A stretch of DNA of 64,000 nt, taken from contig CM019823.1 in the NCBI GenBank assembly GCA_009763385.1, forward strand, positions 97,041,104-97,105,103, given 5' to 3'. The notes beneath the pieces are model-generated. The model saw only the letters and a program-made list of their open reading frames with translations, was not told the origin of the DNA and did not search any database. The position numbers and the translations under genes were made by a program. Position 1 is the stretch's first letter; the number at the start of each line of letters is the position of its first letter. Below, piece after piece: positions 31,585-43,210 of the stretch. The DNA is from Coix lacryma-jobi var. lacryma-jobi. Its lineage: Eukaryota; Streptophyta; Magnoliopsida; Poales; Poaceae.

Positions 31585-33850
31585 TGAAGGATCGAGATGG
31601 CCGACTAGAGGGGGGGTGAATAGTCGATTTTAATAATAATTACAAAACTACTCAAAATTAATAACGGAAGAGATAGGCTCAATTATAATTTTGACTACAC
31701 CCCTCTAATTAAGAACTTAACAAGATATACTAGAAAGAGTATTTCTATTATACATAAGTCAAATTGGAGATATTTAGCAAGATGATCAACTATAAGAATG
31801 TATACCAAGATTGACTACACAAGATATCAATATATATGAATGTAAATATGAGGTACAAGATCAACACAAGTATGTGTAATATGAAATGAAATGAACTTGT
31901 GTTGAGATAGGCAAACCAAAACAAAGAGGATGACACACGATGTTTTTAACGTGGTTCAGTGACTTGCCGGTCACTTAATCCACGTTGAAGCAAGTTCTAG
32001 GATTGTTGCTCCTCTTGTTAGTCCAAGCACAAAAGCTTCGGACTACCCCCACAAGGTGGGCTCCATGTGAGCACCTAAACTTTGAGCCAACCAAATCACT
32101 AGATACTCTTCCCGCCTCAAGTTTACTAGAGATGCTCTTTGCCTTCCTCCGGCGGGGATGAGCTCAATAGCCCCTCACAAAGCCAACTCCAGAGCACCGC
32201 ACAGTCTCCTTGCATGCTTCACGGAGACATAATCACCAAACCGTCTAGGAGCCGGCAAGCTCCAAGAGTAATAGATAACCACGCCCACACAACGACCACC
32301 TAGTGCCACAAGTAATCTCTCACGCAAAGATTCGCACTAGTGGAGCACACTCACTCTCCAAATGTTGCTCTCAAGCAAGGGATATGAGATGAGGTGCTAG
32401 AGGTGTTCTCTCCCAAAGAATATGTTGTAAGAATGCCCAAGAGAGCCTCCACAAACCGGGCAACCCACTATATATAGAGGCCCCCTCAAAATCCAACCGT
32501 TATGTGCTGAAACGCGATTCCCAGACAGTCCGCGGTACAAGTCCCGGACTGTCCGCCGTTGTCAGCAACTAGCCGTTAGGTTTGAAATTTGACCGGCGGA
32601 CGGTCCGCCACCAGGGGCGCGGACTGTCCGCCGTTGCCACACGCCACACCGAGCAGAACCAGCAGCATCACTGTTCATTTTTGAAAAACACCGGTGGACT
32701 GTCCGCCACCTAGGGCGCGGACTGTCCGCCGTTGACCTGAGACTGCACCAACAACGCGAGCAACAACTCTTCTTCCTCTGAGAATTAGCCGGCGGACTGT
32801 CCGCCACTAGGGCGCGGACTGTCCGCCGTTACTTCGACAGTCCTCCAACAGATTACACAGAATCTGTTCGGTTCTCAGGTTTTGGCCGGCGGACTGTCCG
32901 CCACCAGGGGCGCGGACTGTCCGCCACCAGCCTGAAAACGCCTTTCTCAAGCGCTCTATCTCCTTTGCTTTGCCCCATCAACCCATACACTTATCGATAT
33001 GACCAAAGCAATAAAAAGTCAGCTCACAAGCGCTAAGAAAACCTTTTCTTAAAACAAGCCAACTCCAAACCGACGATCTCTAAAAGAGCATCGTTTCCAT
33101 AGCCACTAGTTAGCTTTTCACAAACGATTTTCACAAAGTTTTTCGACTTACCGCCACTCATCATAAAGCGATCAAAACGACAGAGCTCACAAGTGGCACT
33201 AGACAACCGTAATGCAAACGTGTTTGCCCCTCTTAGTAGTACGGTTATCTATCTTAAATCCGGCTATTTAACTTCTCTACACACCTCATAGCCGGTAAAA
33301 AGAAACACCCTATTGTCCATACCTTTGCCTTGCTTATCCACGATTTTCTTTGATACCCGCAAGGAAACATTCATGGACAACTTCACCAAGCCATTAGATA
33401 TAACCAATGAATCTTTGACTTGGTCCATCAAAGATGATGTTGGTCACTCAACCATCACATAGACTTTAAGCCTCTCACTTTAGCTTCACTTGCTATTCAC
33501 CGTTGTCTCGGTCCTTCGGCGCCAAGCCCACTAGCTTGCCCTTCACCATAGGTCCATCAGCGCCAAGACCACTAGCTTGCCCTTCACCTCCGCGTCGGTC
33601 CCTCGGCATCAAGCCCACTAGCTTGTCCTTCACCATCGCTTGAGCACACGGTCCTTCTAGCCAAGTCCTGCCAAAGTCTTTGCTTGCTTGCTATGCTTAA
33701 GTTGAATACCCCAACAAACTTTAACCAATCATTTCGATAACATCATCCACTGATATTGTGAACTCAATCTATTTTCCTTCACGCACTTGGATAGAATAGT
33801 TAGCTCACAAGTGTTGTCATCAATCACCAAAACCAAACTAGGACCTTTCA
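31585..33850 (-). repeat. Element G 3' LTR
   Basis: 2266 bp, a different family from the other copia LTRs but with the same poly-C block near its end (31603-31618 on plus) and with GGCGGACTGTCCGCC-type palindromes at 32520-32930, placed upstream of the TATA box in element sense. No stem-loop array of the F/E/C kind. Confidence 0.85.
32468..32477 (-). promoter_or_regulatory. Putative TATA box in element G LTR
   Basis: CTATATATAG, about 50 bp downstream (element sense) of the palindrome cluster, in a plausible U3 position. Confidence 0.55.
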
Positions 33851-34869
33851 ATCTCCCCCTTTTTGGTAATTGATGACAACCATCACAAAGATATGAAATG
33901 AATTTAATTTGTGAACTTGAGATGTTTGCCCATACATTTATATCATGAAAAAGAGATGGACAAGCATTTCAAATTCGATTTTGATAGTACTAGCTCCCCC
34001 TACATATGTGATATATGAGTTTGGTACAATTGTTCACATATGCGTAAATAGAAATTTGTGAGTGAGCTACTACTATCAAATGATGCTAAAGTATATAGAA
34101 AGGACCTTTGAAGCGTGATACCATTGGAGTTTCGAATATATACCATCTTTAGCACCATAGGTAACTAGACATACATCAAAAACTCAAGTACCCCGTGAGA
34201 TCAACATTATAAGTAAAGAAAGCACTTGATTCACTTGAAAGTATGAAAGTCTAGTTACGAGCCTATGCATATTATGAGCTTGCTCCCCCTATTTGTATGC
34301 TCAAATAATTTTTATCCCTTTCCATTATCATATCTATCTTTGTGACTTATTTCTCCCCCTTTGTCAACAATTGTCCAAAAATAACCATCTTGGTTGGAGA
34401 GAAATACGACATAGAAAAAGCCAGTTCATTTGTTTTGGAAAGAAAGCTATTTCTCATTAGTTCAATCTAGGTTTGCAAGCCCACAAACATATCATATGCC
34501 ACTGCTAGATCATGTAAACATGGAAGACAATAGTGGCAACATATATACACCAGATGGTAATCGAGGAGTATATGATAGGAGATATCACATTTTGAAGTCG
34601 AAATCAAGAATAATATCCTCAGAAAACCATAAATATGCTAGAACCACTTCATAGAAGTATTACTGCAACACAAATATTTAAGCATAAGGTACCATGCATA
34701 TTACATCAAATCACCATAGGTTCAAGTTCTAGCACACATAATCCATCAACGATTAAGATTAAAGTCTTTTACAACTAAGCACATGAACATAAAACATAGA
34801 CCAACAAAGCTAATTTAGATTATTCATAAGCAAGCTTCCATCCATTGGTCAAGTCGGCTTTCAAATTCA
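33851..34869 (-). other. Element G 3' non-coding region with polypurine tracts
   Basis: Tract AAAAAGGGGGAGAT (minus) abuts the LTR at 33851-33864. More tracts at about 33993, 34281 and 34352 (CTCCCCCT on plus). AT-rich, no ORF supported. Confidence 0.65.
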
Positions 34870-36380
34870 TCATGCATCAGTGTCATCACTAGGAGGAGGA
34901 AACTGTGAAGGATAGAACTGAGGAGGATAATAAGGCACATAGGGGTACTGAGCTAGAGGAGGAGGAGGCCTAGGGCATATCGTGTTGAAATGATCACTGA
35001 AGATGTCAAAGTTGTTCTGCAAATCATCAACATGTTGCTCAATCTGACCCTGCCTATCATGTAACTGTTGAAACTGCTCCTGTGTAGATAGTGAACTGAG
35101 CTGTGCACTAAGAGCATCAATATCGCTATGCAGCTCTTGCTGGACACCCTGCAGACTAGTCATGATTGGCTGATACATGGTGGAGTGAAGATGTTGTCCA
35201 AACTGCTGGAAGCTGGTGTCCATATGCCCCTGCCACTGTTGCCCCATGGAAGAGAATCCCTGATTCAACTGCTGCTGCACACCCTCTCCAAACTGAGCAA
35301 AAGATGTGTTCTATGAGTTCTGCATGTTCTAAAAGTATGGATCAAAGTATCCCTGAGGAGGTGCCCATCCATGCATCTGAGGCTCTGGCTGTTGTGGCTG
35401 TGGAACATCCTCTCCTGCCTGACCACCCTCATCATCATCTCCCATTTGTTGATCTGCATATGCTCCATCAGGAGGTGGGAAGGGAGTCAAAGGCCTTCTA
35501 TGAAATTCTTTGTCATTTATGAACGACCTAAAGGGTTCATGCTGGACTCTGCAACTCCCCCTGAACCTGATCTTATCCAAAATGAGTGACATGATATATG
35601 GAGCAAAGTACAGGTTAGTGGTCATGTCATATCTCAATACTGCCAACTGATGCATTATAATCTTAACCACATCAAACATCTGCCTGTACATGATATGGTG
35701 TATGATATTCCAATATTTTTCTCTAATCTCCCCTCTATCTCCACCCTTAGGCATGAAAGATACTCAAGCAATTTTATTAATCAATGCGGGATGATGCCTA
35801 AGACCTTTTGGTCCTCCAATTCTAATGTTTTGCTCATTAGGCTCATATAATTGTCTCCTCTGTTCAAATGGTAAATCATCCTCAGCATCAACATCAATGG
35901 TATTTGACAAGATACCATTGTTCAACCCATTAGCTAGAGCAAACTCATCAAATGTGGCACTATATTTTCTCTTTCCAGTCATCCATTCTAATGTGCTACT
36001 ATCCATATCAACATCCAGGGTTGCATAGAATTGCTTGACAATCAAATCATTCCAGTTGCATTGATGTTGTAGGAAATCATAGAGACCAACAGAATGCAAT
36101 TTTCTAACAAGTCCTGTGATTTTCACTTTCTCTACCATATATGTCATGTTGATGAATTGATGCTTATGTATAGTTCCACTAGCAATGTACCCAAAGTAAG
36201 CATCCTCTTGTACCTTAGTGTGGAAGTATGGTAGAGTGGCATCATTGTCCCTGCAGAATTGCTTTGGGGCTCTTGCTCTAGTATAACTGTCAAAGTCCCA
36301 CTTTCTGATGAATCCCCTGTAGATAGAGACATCCATCTCCTCATCATCTCCTTCATCTTCCTCATCAATATCAACATCTA
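34870..36380 (-). pseudogene. Element G ORF, plant-transposon-type protein of unknown function, broken
   Basis: One minus-strand frame broken by TGA (35764-35766), TAG (35329-35331) and TAG (35311-35313). N-terminal part: acidic stretch (DVDIDEEDEGDDEE), then a folded domain with FYATLDVDMDSSTLEWMTGK and FDEFALANGLN, a pattern I associate with the 'putative plant transposon protein' family found in retrotransposon ORFs (family call uncertain). Middle: acidic and Pro/Gln-rich. C-terminus: Gln-rich helix (QQLNQGFSSMGQQW...) and a Pro/Tyr-rich tail ending DDTDA. The 5' part lies beyond a solo LTR at 36386. Possibly a gag-like protein of a non-autonomous element. Confidence 0.6.
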
Positions 36381-36385
36381 GGTTC

Positions 36386-38349
36386 TGCGGATACATGGGT
36401 GTATGCCGAGTCTCTGAGTGATGAGTGATTGTCAACTGGGATAATGCTCATGTTCTTTGGCTTGTGTTGTGCAGGTGTCGAGCACAGAGACAGTGATCGA
36501 GGGCAAGGTGAAGGTCAAGTAGAGACGTGCCGTGCCGACGGACCGGGAGCGGTGAAGGGCGGACGTGAGGCTTGGATTGAGGGACCGGTGGCCTGAGGAT
36601 CAGCTGTGGGGGCTGGCAGCCTGGGACAGCGACGAGCGAAGACTTGCGGGCACGGTGTTGCTTGGGTCGTGGACCTGAGGACACGTGTCGGTGGACGGGG
36701 TGCACGGGTGGTGCATCCCCTCTACAGCTTCGGTTTGGTGGTAGAGCCAGAGAAAAACCATCGGGTGGACGGTTTCCAGGTTTGGGCCTCAAAACCTAGG
36801 CGCTGATGGTTTCCGAGTTTGGCCACAAAACTCGGGCTGAGGACGGTTTCCAGGTTTGGGCCTCAAAACCTGGGTGCTGCGGTTTTGCTGAGTTTGGGCC
36901 ACAAAACTCAGGCTACGTGGGCTGGTTTCCCGGTTTGGGCCTCAAAACCGGGGGTTGGCTGTGAAGGCTGGTTTCCCGGTTTGTGCCACAAAACCGGGGG
37001 TGCGACATCCGGGAAAAGGACGCAGAGCGGTGGCGGCACGTGGCGGCAATCGGGAGGTTGCGTCGAGGCAACGCTACGAGTTGTGCGGGCGTGGCCGTCG
37101 GATCAACCTACCATCGAGTTGGTCCAGAATAACCCTAGGGTTTAGCTGGTTCGCTCTGTAAGTAGTTAGGGGTAGAGTGGGAATTAGGAATAGTTAGAAT
37201 TAGGATAAGTAGGGGGAGACACCCACCTCCCCATCTATCTCAGTCATTTGCTCTTTTGCTTCTAGGGTTTCCTGCTCTCCCAATTCCCTGCTATAGCGAA
37301 CTGAGATCCACAGAGAAGAGAACAATACCTCTGTGCTCGTGAGATTTTGAGGAAGTGAGACCGTAATCTCACTATTGTAGCGTGTGGTAGCCACACGGTT
37401 GCAATTCCGTGGTTGTGATTCGTGTTTTGATTGTGTTCTTCGCGGATTACTTTTTCTCCACGTTTTTCCCGTCGTTCGATCTCTTTGCTCGTTTCATCTT
37501 TTGCAAATCCGTTTGAACCAAGTTGTTCTAGGTCGTGAGGCACTTCTTTCCACCGAAGGAATTCACCTCTAACCTCACGGCCTAGGAGATCGATCGATTT
37601 TTGTTTTGGGTCAAGTTTTTCTCCCTTTCCCGAAATTCTTCGATTCATCGATTTGGGGATAGGTTCGAGCCATGATCTCTTAGAGATAGCTCACTATACT
37701 CCTTGTGACTCCTCTCACCAAGTTTGATCCTCAGAGGATTTGTTTTGGGTGAGATCGAGTCGAATCGTTGGACGAACAGTGCTGCTGCGGGGTGACCGGA
37801 CGCTGACTCGGGACGACCGGACTCTAGGGCAGTGCGTCCGGTGGTTGAGTGTCCACACTGTGTCTATCTGTGACTTGACCGGACGCTGGCCTTCTAGTGT
37901 GACCGGACGCACCTCTTCCACTGTTCACGGTTTTTGTTCGTTTTGACCGGACGCTCTGGGCATCGACCGGACGCTTGTCTCTGGTGAGTCCGGTCAGGAA
38001 CAGTAAGCTCTGAAATTCATTTTTCGGCTAACCGGACGCATCCGGTGCTCTGTGACCGGACACAGGCAGAGTTCGGTCAGTGCAGTCTCTGCATAGTTTC
38101 GTTCGCAGCCCGCTTGTCAGTTGTCGGTTTTGGTTTCCGTCTTTTGCGGTTGGTTTCTAGGGTTGTATTGTGTCCCGCTGTGCTTCTTGGAAGCATCCAC
38201 CCTACATCTAGGGTCGTGGTCACTTGCAAGCTCTAGGGTTTGTCTTCGGGGTTGATTTTTGGGACAGTGGCGACAGGTTTCCGAAAGGAATTTTGAAGCT
38301 TCCATTCACCCCCCTCTGGTTGCTTTCTGGTTGCATTCTCGGTCCTTCA
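36386..38349 (+). repeat. Solo LTR (copia/Sirevirus-like) inside element G ORF
   Basis: 1964 bp from TGCGGATACATGGG to CGGTCCTTCA, with TSD GGTTC (36381-36385 and 38350-38354) and no internal sequence, so it is a product of LTR-LTR recombination. Holds the stem-loop array (36737-36998) and type-2 palindromes, including ACCGGACGCATCCGGT at 38031-38046 (one CpG-to-CpA change). Confidence 0.92.
36737..36998 (+). repeat. Stem-loop array in solo LTR (7 units)
   Basis: Units at 36737-36762 (GGTGGT/ACCATC), 36776-36800 (CCAGG, one mismatch), 36813-36835 (CCGAGTTT/AAACTCGG), 36850-36873 (CCAGGTTT/AAACCTGG), 36888-36911 (CTGAGTTT/AAACTCAG), 36929-36953 and 36975-36998 (CCCGGTTT/AAACCGGG). Loops are GGGCCTCA, GGGCCACA or GGCCACA. 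Confidence 0.85.
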
Positions 38350-38707
38350 GGTTCGGATCCCAATCATGGTCATCATCATCATTTCCTCTCCTTCTCTTGG
38401 ACGTGCTTCCTCCCTTTCTCTTGCCTGAAGTGACTTTCTTCCCTTTGCCTCTGTCATTGCCAATAGATATGGGAGAATATAAGTGACATGCATGAATACC
38501 AAGAATAACAATGTACCACTGCAATTTGAAATTAATCATCTTCAATTTGTGACTAGGAGTAAGCATATGAATGACCCAATATGACAATCCATAGGTTCCA
38601 TAAACAACATTTGCATTTGTGTCAATCTAGAGCAATATGTATATATGAACTGCATGAGAAAACCACTGCTGCTAGATTGGCTATATTCATAGACAATGTG
38701 TTCAATC
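38350..38707 (-). pseudogene. Element G ORF, N-terminal part and upstream sequence
   Basis: In minus sense this reads a lysine-rich stretch (GKGKKVTSGKRKGGSTSKRR) and then DDDDHDWDPN, joining in frame with LDVDIDEE at 36380 once the solo LTR and one TSD copy are removed. The start codon is not certain; an AG at 38448-38449 could be a splice acceptor. Left end abuts element C's TSD (CAATC, 38703-38707). Confidence 0.55.
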
Positions 38708-39940
38708 TGCGGATACATGGGTGTATGCCGAGTCTCGAGTGATGAGTGATTGTCAACGGATTTGATCGCATGTTTTTTGGCTTGTGTTGTGCAGGTGTCG
38801 AGCACAGAGACAGTGATCGAAGGCAAGGTGAAGGTCAAGTAGAGACGTGCCGTGCCGATGGACCGGGAGCGGTGAAGGGCGGACGTGAGGCTTGGACTGA
38901 GGGACCGGTGGCCTGAGGATCGGCTGTGGTGGCTGACAGCCTGGGACAGCGACGAGCGAAGACTTGCGGGGCATGGTGTTGCTCGGGTCGAGGACCTGGG
39001 GACACGTGTCGGTGGATGGGGTGCACGGGCGGTGCATCCCCTCTACAGCTCCGGTTTGGTGGTTGAGCCACAGAAAAACCACCGGGTGGACGGTTTCCAG
39101 GTTTGGGCCACAAAACCTGGGTGCTGAGGGTTTGCCGAGTTTGGGCCACAAAACTCGGGCTGAGGACGGTTTCCAGGTTTGGGCCTCAAAACCTGGGCGC
39201 TGGCGGGTTTCTGAGTTTGCGCCACAAAACTCAGGTGTTGGGCGGTTGGTTTCCCGGTTTGGGCCACAAAACCGGGGGTGCGAAGTCCGTGAAAAGGACA
39301 AGCGGAGCGGAGGCGGCACGTGGCGGCAATCGGTGAGGTTGCGTCGAGGCAACGCTACCTGTTGTGCGGGCGTGGTCGTCGGATCAGCATCTACCACGAG
39401 TTGGTCCAGGATAGCCTTAGGGTTTGGCTGGGTCGCTCTGTAAATAACTAGGGGTAGAGTGGGAATTAGAATTAGGATAAGTAGGGGGAGACACCCACCT
39501 CCCAAATAATATCTCAGTCATTTGCTCTTTGCTTCTAGGGTTTCCTACTCTCCCAATCCCCTGCTATAGCTACTGAGATCCGCAGAGAATCATACCTCTG
39601 TGTACTGGAGATTTTGAGGAAGTGAGACCGTAATCTCACTGTTGTAGCATGTGGTAGCCACACGGTTGCAAATTCGTCTTGGTGATTCGCGTTTTGTTCG
39701 TGTTCTTCGCGAGTTACTTTTCTCCACGTTTTTCCCATCGATCGATCTCTTTGTTCGGTGCGTTTCTTGCAAATCCATTTGAACCAAGATGTCCTAGATC
39801 GTGAGACACTTCTTTCCACCGAAGAAATTCATCTCAAACCTCACGAGCTAGGAGATCGATCGATTTTCGTTTCGGGTCATGTTTTTCTCCCTTCCCCCGA
39901 ATTTCTTCGATTCATCGGTTTGGAGATAGGTTCGAGCCAT
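38708..39940 (+). repeat. Element C 5' LTR, first part
   Basis: Starts TGCGGATACATGGG. Split at 39940 by element H; continues at 52720. Contains the stem-loop array at 39058-39276. Confidence 0.92.
39058..39276 (+). repeat. Stem-loop array in element C 5' LTR (6 units)
   Basis: Order: GGTGGTT/AACCACC, CCAGGTTT/AAACCTGG, CCGAGTTT/AAACTCGG, CCAGGTTT/AAACCTGG, CTGAGTTT/AAACTCAG, CCCGGTTT/AAACCGGG. All six have perfect or nearly perfect arms; only one CCCGG unit, unlike the two in F, E and the solo LTR. Confidence 0.85.
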
Positions 39941-40884
39941 TGTAACACCCTGTGTTTTGCATCGTTTAAAATTCACTAAAAATTTGAACTTTTTAAATAT
40001 ACAACAAATTAAAACTTAACTAGTTTTTTTTTGCAAAACCATTTTAAAAATACTTTCTAAAACCCTTGCATCAAAATCCACCATATGCATTTTTGTGACT
40101 CGTAGAATTAATTATAGCCTTAGGAATAGTTTTTAGGATTAGAAATCGCTTTGCTTTTAAATTGATTGCTATTGTGTTTGGAGTGTTTGTATGATTGTTT
40201 GTTTGTCGAATGGCTGTATGTTTGTTTTCTAGAATTTATTTGTGGTACCAAAAATATTCCTTGAGTTCCAAAAAGCCCTCCTTGAACTTTCCTTGAAAAC
40301 CATCATTGACCTCTCTTTCAAATTACCAAACCCTCCTCCTTGCAAATTTCTTTGAATTCAAAATAAATATGTTTCAACTGTCTGAAGATATTTTCTGGAA
40401 TAATGGAAATATAAAATGTTTATGTTATATTTTGGAAAAAAGAGGCTGGGCTAATTTAATCCTCTCTCCCTCCCTTCACGTGGGCTCAGCCCACAGCACA
40501 CCCTGGCACTGTGTGCAGACGCTGCGTTATTTCTGCCTCGTTGTTGTGGTATTCCTCCGAAATATCGGCAGCCCTCACCGCCTTACTGTAACCCAAATGC
40601 GTCGAGTACCTCCCTGTGTTGACACCTCCTTCACTGGAGACAACAACACACACATGGTACAGGTGCCTGCTCATGCTACAGCCGCATCGTCTCCTTCCAT
40701 TACACCGTGAAGCCCGTCGACAGCGCAACAGCAGGATGCCTCACGCGTGAACACTGTGCCTCTGTATCGTCATCTTCACAACCGACCATGTGCGATGTCG
40801 TTTTGCCTGCGAACCCCGATGAGCGCCGGAGGAAAGCGTGCTGACACCGCAGATATTTTCTCCCGGCCACCGCCTTACTCCGCC

Positions 40885-40892
40885 TATAAAAG
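40885..40892 (+). promoter_or_regulatory. Putative TATA box in element H 5' LTR
   Basis: CCGCCTATAAAAGGCCG, a strong TATA match conserved at 49034-49041. Confidence 0.6.
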
Positions 40893-42824
40893 GCCGTCGA
40901 GCTCGCCAGCTTCAGACGGGGGAGCTCGAGTATGCGTCCGCGCGTGGAAGCTGGACGGCACGGCCCCGCCGAAGGCGAGCACTGCCGCAGGACTCCGGCC
41001 GTCCGGCGTCGCCGCTGCCCGACGCCACGACGCCGCTCGAAGACGGAAGCCCGCCACCACTGCGCTGGAGCCAGGGGACGCGAGCGCCAGAGACAGCCGG
41101 GCGGTCCCCAAGCTGGAGCTCTCCGCTTCGCCGTCGCTTGAACTACGGCCGCACTGGACCGTCGCTGCTGTCAGAACGGACAGCGCCGAGCGGCAAGCAC
41201 TGCCTGTCGCCGCCTCTGTCCTGCTCGGTTGAGCCGCACGGGCCACGGAGCCCCTCCGCGCTTGGAGCCACCGGGACTGCCTCGCCTGCCCACAGGTGCC
41301 GAGGCCACCGCCGGTGCCAAGGCCCTCGCCGGCGCCTGGTGCTCTCTCCACCTCCCATCGCCCTCCTTTCTTGCCGAGCGTCGATGCCGACCAAGCCGCC
41401 GGGGACGAGCCCTGCTCTGCACTGCGCCGCCCTTGCCCCTCCGTTTCCGTCTCTATCTCTTTCCCTCTCTCAATGTCAGACGAAGAGGACGAATGGGGCA
41501 TAATGTCGGGCGCCTGTGACCGCACGATCAAGGCAGCAATGAGTCAACCGCGTCACTTGACCCAATAGAAAAGCACCACGTCGTTGTGTGGACCCCATCC
41601 GTCAATGATACAGCCTTCCCCCTTTTTCGTCCACTTCCGATGTGCACCAGACTCACGTGGTTGGGAGCGCACAGGTGCACGGAACAGTACGAGCCCAGGC
41701 ACAACGCCGATCAGCCCTGGCAGCAGTCTAGACCCACGCGTCAGGCACAACAAAAATACTACGCGCACACGGGAAACTACACGGGAGATTAATGTAAGCC
41801 CTTTTTCCATTCCAGAAAATTCCTAAAATAACTAGAGCCACCCTAGAGCCACCCTTTTTCCATATGCGTATGCACTGCTGATCTTAAATTGACATAATAA
41901 TGATATAACTAAAACAAACCCACCAATCTAAATAAAACCAACCCTCTTGCTTGATCATGCTTATTTTACTTGTTGTGTTTTTCTTTTTTGTCGACACTAG
42001 ATCACGTAAGATACAAGATGTGAGAAGACCCCGATGGAACCCGAAGGATGAGCAACAATCAAAGACCGAAGGAACAAGAAGACCGCAAGACAAGGATGCA
42101 TCGACTGCGAGTGCAGGCAAGTCCTAATTCCCTTTCCCACCTTCCACCAAATCTTCTTATCTCTATTCTCCACCTACCACTCCAGCCAAACCATACACTA
42201 CACTCATATTACCCCTACCGTACCTTGCCACATAACCTATCCCTTCCCTCCTAATGCCACCACTCCAAACCACCCCATTTCCAACAAATACCATGTTTAG
42301 CCACCACCACCATAAAGCCTATCCTATCCCATCCACCCAACTTGCCACTCCTAAACCACCCCTTATCCACCACCTCCACCGTATAAACCACTCCCACCTT
42401 GTGTCCATTCAATATATTTAATATGCTCCATTTACATTATTAATGATATTGTGGTAAATGTGATTTAATGTGAACATGATAACACTACTAGAGAACAGGC
42501 CTTTGGACGATCAATCAATTGAGCTTTAGTCTCGGCCAAAAATTGTGTCCGGGGCTAAAGATCTTTAATCCCGGTTGGTAACACCAACCGGGGCTAAAGG
42601 TGAATCTTTAGCCCCGGTTGGTATTACCAACCCGGACTAAAGGTCTTGAACGTTTAGTCCTGGTTGGTAATACGAACCGGGGCTAAAGGGTGAACCTTTA
42701 GCCCCGGTTGGTGTTACCAACCAGGACTAAAGGTCCTTTTAGCCCCGGTTGGTGTTACCAACCGGGGCTAAATGTCCTTCCCGAGTGGATTCAAAAGAAA
42801 AACGTCTAGAACTACATCACATGA

Positions 42825-42892
42825 GTTGTGTAGCTCAGTTGGTAAGCGTGCCTAAGGTGAGAGGTGCTGAGTTCGAATCTCACAGATGCACA
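42825..42892 (+). repeat. tRNA-like sequence in left arm of CACTA element
   Basis: A-box match TAGCTCAGTTGG (42831-42842) and B-box match GTTCGAATCT (42871-42880) at normal tRNA spacing, with a partial acceptor stem. The anticodon arm does not fold convincingly, so it is a tRNA-derived sequence and not a called tRNA gene. Confidence 0.65.
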
Positions 42893-43142
42893 TTTATTTT
42901 TTCTCATAGAACCTTTAGCCCCGGTTGAATGCACCCGGGACTAAAGCCCAGGACCTTTAGTCCCTGATTCTTAGTCCCGGTTGGCATACCCACACTACTA
43001 CAGAATCGGCCTTTAGCCCCGGTTGGGAAGGGGCTTTAGCCCCGGTTTTCCAACCGGGGCTAGCAATCCGGGACTAAAGGTCCCAACCTTTAGTCCCGGG
43101 CCTTCCCAACCGGGGCTAAAGGCTCCCACGAGGAAAAATAAA

Positions 43143-43210
43143 TGTGCATTTGTGAGATTCGAACTCAGCACCTCTCGCCTCAGGCACGCCTACCAACTGA
43201 GCTACACAAC
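43143..43210 (-). repeat. tRNA-like sequence in right arm of CACTA element
   Basis: Inverted counterpart of 42825-42892 with about six differences; A and B boxes are both intact. Confidence 0.65.

Noticed and set aside
40838..41531. Long GC-rich ORFs on both strands, mirrored at 48987-49681
   Set aside because: They lie in the two LTRs of element H, several frames are open at once because of high GC, and residues are low-complexity Arg/Pro/Ala/Ser. The mirror copy is explained by the LTR pair.
42825..42892. A functional tRNA gene
   Set aside because: A and B boxes are good but the anticodon arm and full acceptor stem do not form. It is duplicated in inverted orientation inside a CACTA element.
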